From Patescibacteria group bacterium (GTDB lineage Bacteria; Patescibacteriota; Microgenomatia; 2-02-FULL-39-11), in assembly GCA_023379265.1 (NCBI GenBank), contig JAMCUI010000020.1, positions 1-59,077 of the forward strand: a stretch of DNA of 59,077 nucleotides. The letters run 5' to 3'. Position 1 is the stretch's first letter; each line of letters starts with the position of its first letter. The translations under genes were made by a program, and so were the position numbers. Below the pieces are notes generated by a model that ran no database searches, was not told where the DNA came from, and worked only from the letters and a program-made list of their open reading frames with translations. Shown piece after piece: positions 25,972 to 34,422 of the stretch.

Positions 25972-26101
25972 AATTTTAAAACTATTTTCAATTTTATTTC
26001 TTAAAACTTCTCTACCGTATCCGGATTTGTAAAAGAATTCCTGTTGCCATTATTGCCTTTTCGGAATGTAAGAAATAAAGTCCAAACATTATATCAATTT
26101 A

Positions 26102-26263
26102 TCACCTACGCCACAATCCGCTAAGTGTATCAATGATGAAATGGATCGTACCAAAAAAAAGGTCATTTATTGTCCTATACACTGAAGGCCATATACCCTG
26201 TATAAAATGTAAAAGCCTTGTCGAAAAAGGCTCATTCTGGTAGGAACCGTAACTTTCATCCAT
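26102..26263 (-). CDS. Small protein, possibly membrane-associated
   Basis: A 53-codon frame from ATG (minus, 26263) to TGA: MDESYGSYQNEPFSTRLLHF followed by IQGIWPSVYRTINDLFF and ending DTLSGLWRR. A short N-terminal polar part precedes an amphipathic/hydrophobic helix. It lies upstream of the tRNA-Gly on the same strand. No family is recognised, and the call rests on the frame and plausible composition only. Confidence 0.4.
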   Translation of the reverse strand: MDESYGSYQNEPFSTRLLHFIQGIWPSVYRTINDLFFGTIHFIIDTLSGLWRR

Positions 26264-26282
26264 AATTTATCATTATATCAAA

Positions 26283-26762
26283 TCAATAACTTATCTTTTC
26301 TCCAATTTTGATACCTTCTTTTGTTACGACACCCGAATTTACCTCCAAAACTTTATCAGCAGGTGACTGTGGCGCATAAGTAGGCAAATCAGTTGTGTTG
26401 GGATCTTGTGGATTGGGCACATTTTGCGTCAGATCGACAATTTTATTGCCATTTATCCAGATGAAGTCAAGAGGAAAATTCATTCCTTTCATCCAAAATC
26501 GATAATACTCCGGATGATCGAAAATAAACAGCATACCACATCCAGAACACAAGCTTTTCCTATAAGATAAACCAAGAGTCCTTAGAGTATCAGTATCTGC
26601 TATTTGCACTTGGAAGTTATTGTTGCCTATATGAAGTGTCGTATTTTTGTATTCGTTTTTGTCTTTCTCTCTAGAAAAAAAAAGATAACTACCGGCAAAT
26701 AGTATTATACAAAAGATAATAACCAATAAAACGATCTGTGACTGAAGACTTGTAGATTTCAT
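26283..26762 (-). CDS. DUF192 family protein, membrane-anchored
   Basis: A 159-residue protein with an N-terminal transmembrane anchor (about 9-29) and an extracytoplasmic DUF192 domain. The diagnostic segments are RTLGLSYRKSLCSGCGMLFIF, FWMKGMNFPLDFIWINGNKIV and the late VLEVNSGVVTKEGIKIGE. The family is widespread in bacteria and archaea with no established reaction. Two cysteines (C-x-x-C, SLCSGCGM) are present here. The coding start is followed upstream by tRNA-Pro on the same strand. Confidence 0.9.
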   Translation of the reverse strand: MKSTSLQSQIVLLVIIFCIILFAGSYLFFSREKDKNEYKNTTLHIGNNNFQVQIADTDTLRTLGLSYRKSLCSGCGMLFIFDHPEYYRFWMKGMNFPLDFIWINGNKIVDLTQNVPNPQDPNTTDLPTYAPQSPADKVLEVNSGVVTKEGIKIGEKISY

Positions 26763-26802
26763 GTACCCTGTGTTAGGCTATAAACGACGTTGCAAATATA
26801 TG

Positions 26803-26877
26803 TCGGGGATACCCGACTTGAACGGGTGGCCTCGCGCTCCCAAAGCGCGCGCTCTGAGCCAACTGAGCTAATCCCCG
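26803..26877 (-). tRNA. tRNA-Pro(UGG)
   Basis: Acceptor CGGGGAT/ATCCCCG beginning with C1 as typical for Pro, anticodon stem CGCGC/GCGCG with loop TTTGGGA (UGG), T-arm CCCGTTCAAGTCGGG, discriminator A. Confidence 0.95.
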
Positions 26878-26995
26878 AAATGGCACAAATTACCAAAAGC
26901 GCTGATAGATATTGTAAGTGAAGCCCAAAAACATTGCAACATCGTATACATACTGATACAATATATATCCTTTCTTTAACCAAATTTCTCAAAAA

Positions 26996-28207
26996 ATGAA
27001 ACTGAAATCTTTGTTTATATTTTCAGCACTCTTTTTCTTTTCCGTGGTACTTCCTGGTAGACAGATTTATGCTATTTATGATCCACTATCTTTACCCAAC
27101 AATAAATACGGCATACATATTATAGATGAGAACGACATGGACAATGCAGCCAAACTGGTCAATTCGGCAGGAGGGGATTGGGGATATGTGACCATGGTCA
27201 TCACTCAAAATGACCGTGACACTGACAAATGGAATAAAATTTTTGATCAGCTAAGAAATCTGCATCTTATACCAATCATCAGACTTGCCACTTTCCTAAA
27301 CGGCTATTATTGGGAAAAACCTACTCTGGACCAGGTTTTACCCTGGGCTCAATTTCTAAATAGATTACACTGGGTTGTCAAAAACCGCTATATCGTGGTT
27401 TTCAACGAACCCAACCATGCCAAGGAATGGGGTGGTGAGATAAATCCGGCTTCATACTCAGACATACTTAGCTCTATGTCTGCCTCACTTAAAACTGAAT
27501 CACCCGACTTTTTCATACTCCCTGCAGGTTTGGATGCATCAGCGCCCAATGCCAAAGATACTATGGATGAAAAACTTTTTATACAGGAAATGCTCCGCTA
27601 CAATCATGACATTTACAACTTTGTCGACGGATGGACATCCCATTCATATCCCAATCCAGGATACGTTGGCGGGAGTGATGCAGTTGGCCGTGGCACAGTA
27701 CGGACTTTCCAATGGGAAGAGACTCTTCTGAAATCGCTGGGAATAGAAAGACAACTACCCGTATTTATTACAGAGACCGGCTGGCCGCATCAGGATGGCA
27801 ATCCCTATAATCCGTGGTATTTTTCGCCTGATGAGGTATCGGATCTTATACTGCAGGCGTCAAAAACAGTCTGGACTGACAAAAACATTGTCGCTATCAC
27901 TCCCTTTGTCCTAAACTATCAATCATATCCATTTTCCAATTTCTCCTGGCAAAAAGAGGCGACAAGCTCTTTTTATCCCCAATATGATTCATACCAGAAA
28001 CTGGTAAAAACAGCAGGAAAACCGGTACTTGATATGAGCTACAAGAAGATATTGGGAGAAGAAACCACAGCCAAATCTACAAATTCCAGTATGCGCAGGC
28101 TACCGGTTAAAACATCCAAACATACCTTTTCTGACAATTTTTTACCCATGATGGATTTCCTTTCACATCTACCTTTTATCGGCCCTTTCATTTCTAAAAT
28201 ATTCTAA
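26996..28207 (+). CDS. Secreted clan GH-A-like glycoside hydrolase
   Basis: A 403-residue protein with an N-terminal signal peptide (about 1-26, hydrophobic core LFIFSALFFFSVVL). The barrel shows the clan GH-A acid/base motif VVFNEPNH (Glu138, after strand 4) and the nucleophile motif FITETGWP (Glu260, after strand 7); WTSHSYPNPG lies between. These suit a retaining beta-glycanase-like fold, for example GH5/GH39-type, but the exact family and substrate are not clear. The last 60 residues form a Ser/Thr-rich linker and a hydrophobic C-terminus (FLSHLPFIGPFISKIF). Confidence 0.75.
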   Translation: MKLKSLFIFSALFFFSVVLPGRQIYAIYDPLSLPNNKYGIHIIDENDMDNAAKLVNSAGGDWGYVTMVITQNDRDTDKWNKIFDQLRNLHLIPIIRLATFLNGYYWEKPTLDQVLPWAQFLNRLHWVVKNRYIVVFNEPNHAKEWGGEINPASYSDILSSMSASLKTESPDFFILPAGLDASAPNAKDTMDEKLFIQEMLRYNHDIYNFVDGWTSHSYPNPGYVGGSDAVGRGTVRTFQWEETLLKSLGIERQLPVFITETGWPHQDGNPYNPWYFSPDEVSDLILQASKTVWTDKNIVAITPFVLNYQSYPFSNFSWQKEATSSFYPQYDSYQKLVKTAGKPVLDMSYKKILGEETTAKSTNSSMRRLPVKTSKHTFSDNFLPMMDFLSHLPFIGPFISKIF

Positions 28208-28295
28208 TTTATAATATAAATTACATTCCTCAAAGGAAAATAGGAAATTAAGCCCAATCGTGATAAAATTGGACGGTGCCACGAAAGAATAGAAT

Positions 28296-28428
28296 GGTGG
28301 CATAATCTTGGTGTAAATCAATTGCACCGTATAAGTTAAAAAGATATAGAAATCGCAACTATGGCGGCATGAGCTCTGAAGTAAACTAATAACAAGATTT
28401 TAGTAAAGTACAGAGGAACAGTAATTAC
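28296..28428 (+). repeat. Two diverged upstream copies of the tRNA-His 5' end
   Basis: GGTGGCAT at 28296 and GGCGGCATGAGCTC at 28363 resemble the tRNA-His start GGTGGCATTAGCTC at 28429, spaced 67 and 66 bp. The sequences between them also share blocks (GTAAA-CAAT/CTAAT), so this looks like an aged tandem repeat of promoter plus tRNA start. Confidence 0.5.
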
Positions 28429-28501
28429 GGTGGCATTAGCTCAATGGCAGAGCGCTGCCCTGTGGAGGCAGATGTTGCCGGTTCAAATCCGGTATGCCAC
28501 C
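28429..28501 (+). tRNA. tRNA-His(GUG)
   Basis: Acceptor GTGGCAT/ATGCCAC with the His-specific extra G at -1 (28429) opposite C73, anticodon stem CTGCC/GGCAG with loop CTGTGGA (GUG), T-arm CCGGTTCAAATCCGG. Confidence 0.95.
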
Positions 28502-28587
28502 CAAAAGGTTGGTACTGCTGGTTCAAATCCGGTATGCCACCCAAAAGGTTGGTACTGCTGGTTCAAATCCGGTATGCCACCCAAAAA
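28480..28587 (+). repeat. tRNA-His 3' half triplicated (40-bp period)
   Basis: GGTTCAAATCCGGTATGCCA starts at 28480, 28520 and 28560. Each copy carries the T-arm 3' strand and acceptor end followed by CCCAAAA; the first belongs to the real tRNA. The 12 bases GGTTGGTACTGC link the copies. The extra copies cannot form a tRNA. Confidence 0.92.
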
Positions 28588-28616
28588 AATCTAACAACCT
28601 AAAGTTTGTCAAATTT

Positions 28617-30320
28617 ATGGAACACCCGACAGAAGAACACGGACATTCAAATGCGCCACAGCTGGATACACATGCTGCCGGCGGCGGCGAACATGTTTCT
28701 TCCCATGAAGAAGAAAGTGGAGAAGTCATTGAGTTATCAAAATACTCCAAAGCTTTACTAAAAAGCTGGGAGGAGGGTCATACCAAGCCTTCCCTCTCCT
28801 CCACTAAAATTTCCGTCTCGCAGACAGTTTCTTTTCTTGCATTTCTGTATGAAAAGATGAGGAACGCCATAGAATTCCAGGAAGATAACCTCATCAGGAA
28901 AGCAGCAATAGAGCGAATCATAAAGCGTCGTATGCTTTTGAATGAAAACGGTAGAAATATTGCCGAGCTTCTGATAAAAGAACTTCTTTGGGCACGCTAT
29001 TATGAAAACAATACATTGGGAGAGGAAAAAATTCCCGAAATTCAAGCCATAATAGACAAATATTTCTTCCTGAGAAACGAAATTGCTTCCGGACGCTCTG
29101 GAAAAGAGCAGGAAAAAATAGGTCAATTTATGATAGAAGTCCTTTCCTGTGAAATAGAGGAAAATTTATCACCGAACCCTAGGCTTGAAGCTCTGACTGA
29201 TTACACCTACCAGATTTTACGGCCCTCCGTAGCTCCATTTGACGATGACAGTCTGACACGTGACATACAGGTATATATTGCTGTTGAGCGAACATTCGCA
29301 CATAGTGATGATTCTCTTATCCGCTATCATCTATTAAAACTCATGCTTCCGGAAATCACCCAAATCAGCTGGAAAGAAGGCGAGAAAATATTGCCTAGGT
29401 TGTTTGACATCTATGAAGACATAGAAAAGAACCTTCGTTTTCCTTTTGCAGATAAAATCAGGAATTTCATACGGAAACAAATCCCTCCGTTTATGATCCT
29501 GCAGGACTTGTTTAACCAGAACCCGCGGACAATGTCCAAGATACTATCTGACGAGACCAAATTGAAAAGCAAAGTGGATGAAGCCTGCCGTAAACGTTAT
29601 GAGGAAACAAAGGATAGACTGCGCCGAACTGGCATCCGATCCTTTATTTATATTATTCTCACCAAAGTAGTCTTTGCCTTCATACTGGAAATACCTTATG
29701 ACCTTTATATAGAAAAATCAATCTCCTACATTCCCATCATCATAAACGTCATATTTCCACCGGCTCTTATGGCGGTAATTATCCTTTCAGTCACCGTTCC
29801 CGGAGACGAAAATACAAGAAAGATATTTAATCTACTGAAGGGTATCATTACAGTCGACCCGGAGGACCCTGATATGATCAAAAAAGGCATAGTACTGGGT
29901 AAAAAACTGAAACCAAGAAGTTTTGCCTTTACTGCCATGTTCTCACTGATTTACCTTCTGACTTACCTTCTTTCATTCGGCACTATCATTTATATACTGA
30001 CCAAACTCCACTTCAACCCGGTCAGCCAGACAATATTCATATTCTTTGTCACGCTCGTAACATTCTTTGCATTTAAGGTTACCAGTATTACTGGAGAATA
30101 TCTGGTGGTAGACAAAGATGGACCTATGGCTCCGATCGTAGATATATTTTTCCTGCCTGTCATGCGCGTCGGACAATGGCTGTCCGGGGAGGTGCTGACA
30201 AAATTTAATGTATTCAAATTCTTTTTTGACTTTATCATAGAGATGCCTCTCAAAGCCATAGTTGAGGTGATAGATGAATGGGCCCATTTCGTTAAGCTGA
30301 AGAAAGAAGAGATAGTATAA
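28617..30320 (+). CDS. Large multi-pass membrane protein of unknown function
   Basis: 567 residues from the ATG at 28617; a longer frame from 28494 only reads through the tRNA-His repeats. The first 45 residues are His/Glu-rich and disordered-looking (EEHGHSNAPQLDTHAAGGG). A long helical cytosolic part follows (about 60-350), then about four transmembrane segments between 355 and 510 (IRSFIYIILTKVVFAFILEI, YIPIIINVIFPPALMAVIIL, FSLIYLLTYLLSFGTIIYIL, TIFIFFVTLVTFFAF). No family is recognised; it is probably a CPR-restricted protein. Its 3' end is tandemly repeated and it converges on lepA. Confidence 0.8.
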   Translation: MEHPTEEHGHSNAPQLDTHAAGGGEHVSSHEEESGEVIELSKYSKALLKSWEEGHTKPSLSSTKISVSQTVSFLAFLYEKMRNAIEFQEDNLIRKAAIERIIKRRMLLNENGRNIAELLIKELLWARYYENNTLGEEKIPEIQAIIDKYFFLRNEIASGRSGKEQEKIGQFMIEVLSCEIEENLSPNPRLEALTDYTYQILRPSVAPFDDDSLTRDIQVYIAVERTFAHSDDSLIRYHLLKLMLPEITQISWKEGEKILPRLFDIYEDIEKNLRFPFADKIRNFIRKQIPPFMILQDLFNQNPRTMSKILSDETKLKSKVDEACRKRYEETKDRLRRTGIRSFIYIILTKVVFAFILEIPYDLYIEKSISYIPIIINVIFPPALMAVIILSVTVPGDENTRKIFNLLKGIITVDPEDPDMIKKGIVLGKKLKPRSFAFTAMFSLIYLLTYLLSFGTIIYILTKLHFNPVSQTIFIFFVTLVTFFAFKVTSITGEYLVVDKDGPMAPIVDIFFLPVMRVGQWLSGEVLTKFNVFKFFFDFIIEMPLKAIVEVIDEWAHFVKLKKEEIV

Positions 30321-30466
30321 AAGTTTTATCAGCTGAATCTTAGAAGTATAGTACGGGCCCATTTCGTTAAGCTGAAGAAAGAAGAGATAGTATAAAAGTT
30401 TTATCAGCTGAATCTTAGAAGTATAGTACGGGCCCATTTCGTTAAGCTGAAGAAAGAAGAGATAGT
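30280..30466. repeat. 75-bp tandem repeat of the gene 3' end (2.5 copies)
   Basis: GGGCCCATTTCGTTAAGCTG starts at 30280, 30355 and 30430. Two 75-bp units are identical; the third stops after 37 bp, exactly at the lepA stop codon (30467-30469). The first unit contains the last 13 codons and TAA of the upstream gene, so the extra copies are untranslated on that strand. Confidence 0.93.
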
Positions 30467-32254
30467 CTAAGTATTTTTATATAAATCAAAAAAAATTTCC
30501 TGAGGCAAATCCACGTTCCCCACAGACCTCATCTTTTTCTTTCCTTTTTTTTGTGCTTCAAGAAGCTTATCTTTCCTCGTCCTGTCTCCTCCATAAAGTT
30601 TTTGGGTGACGTCCTTCCTGAATGACTTTACATCCGATCTTGCTACAACTTTACCGCCTATAGCAGCTTGGATAGGTATCTGAAACTGATGGCGGGGAAT
30701 AAGCTCCTTTAATCGGGATACCATTTTTTCCGCGACATTCTGCACTTTTTCCCGGACTACAATTTGTGCAAATGCGTCAACCTTTTTATGGTTTATGAGA
30801 ATATCAACTTTTACTGCATCCACTTTCCTCATCTCATAAAATTCATAGTCCAGGCTGGCATAACCGGAGGTTTGTGATTTGAGACCGTCAAAAAAATCAA
30901 CTATCATCTCTGAAAGCGGAATAAGGTATGTAAATTTCGCCTGGCTTCCGATATATTCCAAATTGACATATTCTGCTCTCTTTGTTTCGCAAAGTTGCAT
31001 GACATTCCCCACATATTCAGAAGGTGAGTAGATGGTAGTATACATGAGCGGCTCTTTTATCTCCTTTATCTGGGATGGGTCGGGAAAATCATCAGGCGTA
31101 TGCACATTTTTTATTTCTCCAGTAACTATCACGATTCCATACTCTACAGTGGGAGCGGTAGCAATTACATTCAAAAGGAATTCCTTTTCCAGCCTTTCCC
31201 TTATGATATCGGCATGCAATAACCCCAAAAAGCCACAAAGATATCCTTTCCCCAAAGCCAGGGATGAATGCAATTTATAGGTGAATGAGCTGTCTGACAA
31301 ATGTAATTTCTCAAGTGACTCCCTCAAGATGAGGAAATCATTGCTGTCGGTTGGGTAAAGTGAGAGATACACCATTGGCTTTGGCTCTTTGTAACCGGGC
31401 AAAGGCTCCGTATTTTGGTTCACAGCCGATACCGTATCACCGACTCTAGCCAAAGATAGATCTTTGAGACCGGTTGATATATATCCCACTTCCCCGGTAG
31501 ACAGTTTACCGGTTGTTTTCATTTCAGGAGTAAAAACACCTATGTCCACAGGGTGAAAAACTGCTTTGGAAGCCATAAACCGAAATTGTGCCTGCTCGAC
31601 TATCCCATCGACTATTTTTACAAATATCACCACTCCCTTATGGATGTCATAAACCGAGGAAAATACCAACGCTTTGACCGGATCGGTTTCACTTCCGCCC
31701 GGAGCAGGAATCCTTTCTATTACTGCACCCAACACTTTGTCTATATTGGTACCGCTTTTTGCCGATATTTCGATCATTTCCTCCTTATCAAATCCGAAGA
31801 GTTGTGAAAGCGCGGATTTTGTCTCTTCAATCTTTGCAGTCGGAAGGTCAATCTTGTTTATGACAGGTATCACTTTTAGGTTTTTATCCTTTATCAGCGC
31901 CATATGAGCTACAGTTTGGGCTTGTATACCCTGTGTGGCGTCTACTACAAGGATGATCCCTTCACAAGCTGCCAGAGACCTCGATACTTCATAGGAAAAA
32001 TCCACATGTCCCGGTGTATCGATAAGGTTTAGTATGTATTCCTCTCCGTTTGACATATATTTCATTCTGACCGGAGCAAGCTTTATAGTGATACCCCTCT
32101 CCCTCTCGATAGGATTGCTGTCTAGCACCTGCTCTTTCATAAGACGGGGTTCAATAGTTCCCGTGGCTTCAAGCAATCTGTCTGCCAGGGTGCTTTTACC
32201 GTGGTCAATATGTGCTACGATGGCAAAATTTCTGGTATATTTCTGGTTGTCCAT
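30467..32254 (-). CDS. lepA: Elongation factor 4 (LepA)
   Basis: Ribosome-associated translational GTPase that back-translocates or rescues stalled ribosomes. About 595 residues from the ATG at 32254 (MDNQKYTRNFAIVAH); an ATG four codons upstream is possible. G-domain motifs: AHIDHGKST (G1), GITIK (G2), DTPGHVDF (G3), NKIDLP (G4) and SAKSG (G5). The C-terminal LepA-specific domain is complete (SDVKSFRKDVTQKLYGGDRTRKDKLL followed by GKKKMR). It is transcribed alone, converging on the 28.6-30.3 kb gene. Confidence 0.96.
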   Translation of the reverse strand: MDNQKYTRNFAIVAHIDHGKSTLADRLLEATGTIEPRLMKEQVLDSNPIERERGITIKLAPVRMKYMSNGEEYILNLIDTPGHVDFSYEVSRSLAACEGIILVVDATQGIQAQTVAHMALIKDKNLKVIPVINKIDLPTAKIEETKSALSQLFGFDKEEMIEISAKSGTNIDKVLGAVIERIPAPGGSETDPVKALVFSSVYDIHKGVVIFVKIVDGIVEQAQFRFMASKAVFHPVDIGVFTPEMKTTGKLSTGEVGYISTGLKDLSLARVGDTVSAVNQNTEPLPGYKEPKPMVYLSLYPTDSNDFLILRESLEKLHLSDSSFTYKLHSSLALGKGYLCGFLGLLHADIIRERLEKEFLLNVIATAPTVEYGIVIVTGEIKNVHTPDDFPDPSQIKEIKEPLMYTTIYSPSEYVGNVMQLCETKRAEYVNLEYIGSQAKFTYLIPLSEMIVDFFDGLKSQTSGYASLDYEFYEMRKVDAVKVDILINHKKVDAFAQIVVREKVQNVAEKMVSRLKELIPRHQFQIPIQAAIGGKVVARSDVKSFRKDVTQKLYGGDRTRKDKLLEAQKKGKKKMRSVGNVDLPQEIFFDLYKNT

Positions 32255-32284
32255 AGAATAATCCATATTATATAGTAAAAATGC

Positions 32285-32342
32285 TATAATCGGAGATGGT
32301 CAAATGCGTCGCGTCTAACGCGACAGCCACGTTTGACGTGGC
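32285..32342 (+). promoter_or_regulatory. tRNA-Arg promoter and double-hairpin leader
   Basis: TATAAT at 32285-32290 is the likely -10 box. The short leader then holds two perfect 7-bp triloop hairpins side by side: GTCGCGT-CTA-ACGCGAC (32308-32324) and GCCACGT-TTG-ACGTGGC (32326-32342). The second arm includes the first two bases of tRNA-Arg, so it would compete with the acceptor stem or present the 5' end for processing. Confidence 0.6.
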
Positions 32343-32413
32343 GCTCGTAGCTTAACGGATAAAGCACTTGTCTTCGGAACAAGGGATTGGGTGTTCGAAT
32401 CACCCCGAGCGCG
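32341..32413 (+). tRNA. tRNA-Arg(UCG)
   Basis: Acceptor GCGCTCG/CGAGCGC, anticodon stem CTTGT/ACAAG with loop CTTCGGA (UCG), T-arm GGGTGTTCGAATCACCC, discriminator G. Confidence 0.95.
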
Positions 32414-32443
32414 CCCAGTAAATTTCTGAAGAAATTTACTGGG
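32414..32443. repeat. tRNA-associated palindrome, copy 3
   Basis: A perfect inverted repeat CCCAGTAAATTTC-TGAA-GAAATTTACTGGG starting on the base after the tRNA-Arg discriminator. There is no long U-run after it, so it is not a standard terminator. Confidence 0.9.
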
Positions 32444-32458
32444 TAAACAGTTTAATAT

Positions 32459-32710
32459 ATGTGGTATTTGTATATTGTAAAATGCAATGATAACTCTTTA
32501 TACACAGGTATAACTACTGATCTAAAAAGAAGGGAAATTGAACACAACACAGATAACAAACGGGGAGCCAAATCTCTTCGTGGAAAACGTCCTGTAACAA
32601 TGGTATATTATGAAACATACTTTTCCCAGTCTGAAGCAAGAAAACGTGAAGCTCAAATTAAGAAATGGAGTACAAGTTATAAGTGGAAATTGATAAGTCC
32701 TAAATACTAA
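32459..32710 (+). CDS. GIY-YIG nuclease family protein (YhbQ/UPF0213 type)
   Basis: An 83-residue stand-alone GIY-YIG domain: WYLYIVKCNDNSLYTGITTDLKRREIEHN has the V-Y-I...Y-T-G core with the Arg in LKRR, then GAKSLRGKRPVTMVYYETY and EARKREAQIKKW with the conserved Glu. The family is thought to act on DNA repair or recombination intermediates; the role here is unknown. It sits between tRNA-Arg and tRNA-Lys, flanked on both sides by the tRNA palindrome. Confidence 0.92.
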   Translation: MWYLYIVKCNDNSLYTGITTDLKRREIEHNTDNKRGAKSLRGKRPVTMVYYETYFSQSEARKREAQIKKWSTSYKWKLISPKY

Positions 32711-32732
32711 AAAGTTAATATTACTGGGTTTA

Positions 32733-32762
32733 CCCAGTAAAATTGGTCGCAATTTTACTGGG
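32733..32762. repeat. tRNA-associated palindrome, copy 4
   Basis: Perfect arms CCCAGTAAAATT / AATTTTACTGGG with loop GGTCGC. The right arm shares GGG with the first three bases of tRNA-Lys. Confidence 0.88.
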
Positions 32763-32832
32763 CCGCTAGCTCAATTGGCAGAGCAATTCCCTCTTAAGGA
32801 ATCGGTTCCGAGTTCGACTCTCGGGCGGCTCA
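32760..32832 (+). tRNA. tRNA-Lys(CUU)
   Basis: Acceptor GGGCCGC/GCGGCTC (one G-U pair), D-arm GCTCAATTGGCAGAGC, anticodon stem ATTCC/GGAAT with loop CTCTTAA (CUU), T-arm CCGAGTTCGACTCTCGG, discriminator A. Confidence 0.94.
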
Positions 32833-32968
32833 CAAACTGGTAACGAAACTGGTAAAAATCATCACTTAGCCGATACATGGCTCCATTTTATGGGTTCCAA
32901 AAACGATACAGTTAGCTCTCACAAACTGTCATACAGTTACAAGTAAGGCTTGATACTTAAAGGGAAAA

Positions 32969-33736
32969 CTAAAGAAGATCCAATTTCAGATTTCTGATCA
33001 TATCCTGAGTAACTTTAGTTAAAACCAAGCCGTCCTTAAAATTGGTCAAAATCTGGTCTGGAGTTATATCTGCATAGAGTACAGCAACACCTCTCTCTTC
33101 TAAATACTTTAACCGCTCGAGATTCAGTCTGGTTCGAATATCTTGATAGGAAGCTTTTCCAAGAAATCTTTTTACTAACTTGCCGTATGCTTTGTTTAAA
33201 TAGCGGAGGATTAGATTCTCTGTGACCAAAGGTATGGTTGGAGTATCAATTTCATATTTAGTTCTAAATAGTGCCACTACTCGTTTTGGGGATGCCATTG
33301 CTTCTATCAAATCGGTGTTTGAATTTCCCAACGCAACTGCCAAATCACCTTCAGACAATGTATCTCTACCTTGAGGATGGGTATGGAATGATAAAAAAGC
33401 TCTCTCTCCGATTGCTGCCCTCAGTCTCCGTTTTAATTCTCCGGTTTTGCTAGTACCAGATTCCGAGCCTATTGATATATCAGATTTTACAAAGTTGCCT
33501 TTTTGAAAAAAGACATTTTGATCTCGTTCACGATGCTTCGGATCCTCAGAAGTTAACTTAACTACATATCCCAAATCGCCAATTACCTCCCGCGGCAGTC
33601 TCACATGATGAGGTACTTCACTAGGACTTCGAGGAAATTCCCTTAAACCCAAAATTGAAGTATATTGACTAAATACATCTTTGGGTTTAGCTGAATCTAT
33701 ACGCGGTATATAAGGGAGTTCCCGTGCATCAAGCAT
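32969..33736 (-). CDS. JAMM/MPN+-like metalloprotease candidate
   Basis: A 255-residue soluble protein with an exact JAMM zinc motif H-x-H-x7-S-x2-D: His118, His120, Ser128 and Asp131 in SFHTHPQGRDTLSEGDLAV. JAMM enzymes cleave isopeptide or peptide bonds next to ubiquitin-like tails or process sulfur carriers; the bacterial substrate is usually encoded nearby. No adjacent partner is obvious, although a tiny beta-grasp-looking gene lies 2.4 kb away (36124). The C-terminal 90 residues (LNLERLKYLEERGVAVLYAD) form an extra domain of unknown role. Confidence 0.75.
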   Translation of the reverse strand: MLDARELPYIPRIDSAKPKDVFSQYTSILGLREFPRSPSEVPHHVRLPREVIGDLGYVVKLTSEDPKHRERDQNVFFQKGNFVKSDISIGSESGTSKTGELKRRLRAAIGERAFLSFHTHPQGRDTLSEGDLAVALGNSNTDLIEAMASPKRVVALFRTKYEIDTPTIPLVTENLILRYLNKAYGKLVKRFLGKASYQDIRTRLNLERLKYLEERGVAVLYADITPDQILTNFKDGLVLTKVTQDMIRNLKLDLL

Positions 33737-33866
33737 AACTTTTCAGTGAAAACTAAAAAGTGATAATTTTCTTATCTTATACGTATCATTTATAGGTTAC
33801 AACTTTTTTACATAGTTTTCAGTCAAATCGGAAAAGAATTTTATAGGGAGAATATCAATCAAAGGG

Positions 33867-34377
33867 TTAAGGGGTAAGCCTTCCCTGGTACAATGGGTTT
33901 TGGACAACCTTTCTCCAGGCGTTTAAGGAATTTTGAGAAGAGTCAACAGCCCAGTTTATTATTGCTTTACCCGGTTTTTGCGGATTTGTATCGCTTGGAC
34001 CATTGAACCAGTTAACAGTTTAACACCAGGAAACTGCTGGGGAATTGCGGTCAAAAACCCTTGAGTTATCCAATTGGCCTTAGTCATGGAATTATTCGGG
34101 TCTTCCGTAGCTCCCACTTCATAAAAAGCTATCGGTTTATGGGAGATAGACTTAAGGAAATTATAGCTGGGTCCAAAAACATCCTGTAAAGATCTATTGG
34201 GCGTTGCCGCCAAATTGCTATAACCATCCAGAGCAACCCGGTCAACATAGCCGTCTCCGGGATAAAGTTGTTTAAGAGTATCTCCATATTGGTTAATTCT
34301 GCCATTTTGGAATTATGTCTAAACAGTATGAAAAATCCCCCTAAAACCGCTATTACTGTCAATAAATATTTAGTCAT
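33867..34377 (-). pseudogene. Remnant of a secreted GH26-like glycosidase
   Basis: The N-terminal signal segment (MTKYLLTVIAVLGGFFILF) is joined to a C-terminal piece: DGYSNLAATPNRSLQDVFGP, HKPIAFYEVGATEDPN (strand 7 with a Glu) and, after a frameshift near 34010, WFNGPSDTNPQKPGKAIINW. The barrel centre with the acid/base residue is missing and at least two frame changes are needed. This looks like the ends of a GH26-type mannanase after an internal deletion. It lies beside an alpha-mannosidase gene. Confidence 0.65.
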
Positions 34378-34422
34378 GTCTTTTTAGCTATTATTGTAAT
34401 ATAAATTACAATTATATACCTA

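Noticed and set aside
25568-25979. ORFs reading GSNPQPTP/DLNLHALRHS-like ends
   Set aside because: These are translations of tRNA-Leu, tRNA-Arg and tRNA-Gly, not proteins.
26759-26992. 77-residue ORF upstream of the DUF192 gene
   Set aside because: It reads through tRNA-Pro; shadow frame.
28494-28616. Earlier start for the large membrane protein
   Set aside because: The extension is encoded by the tRNA-His 3' repeats; ATG at 28617 is the natural start.
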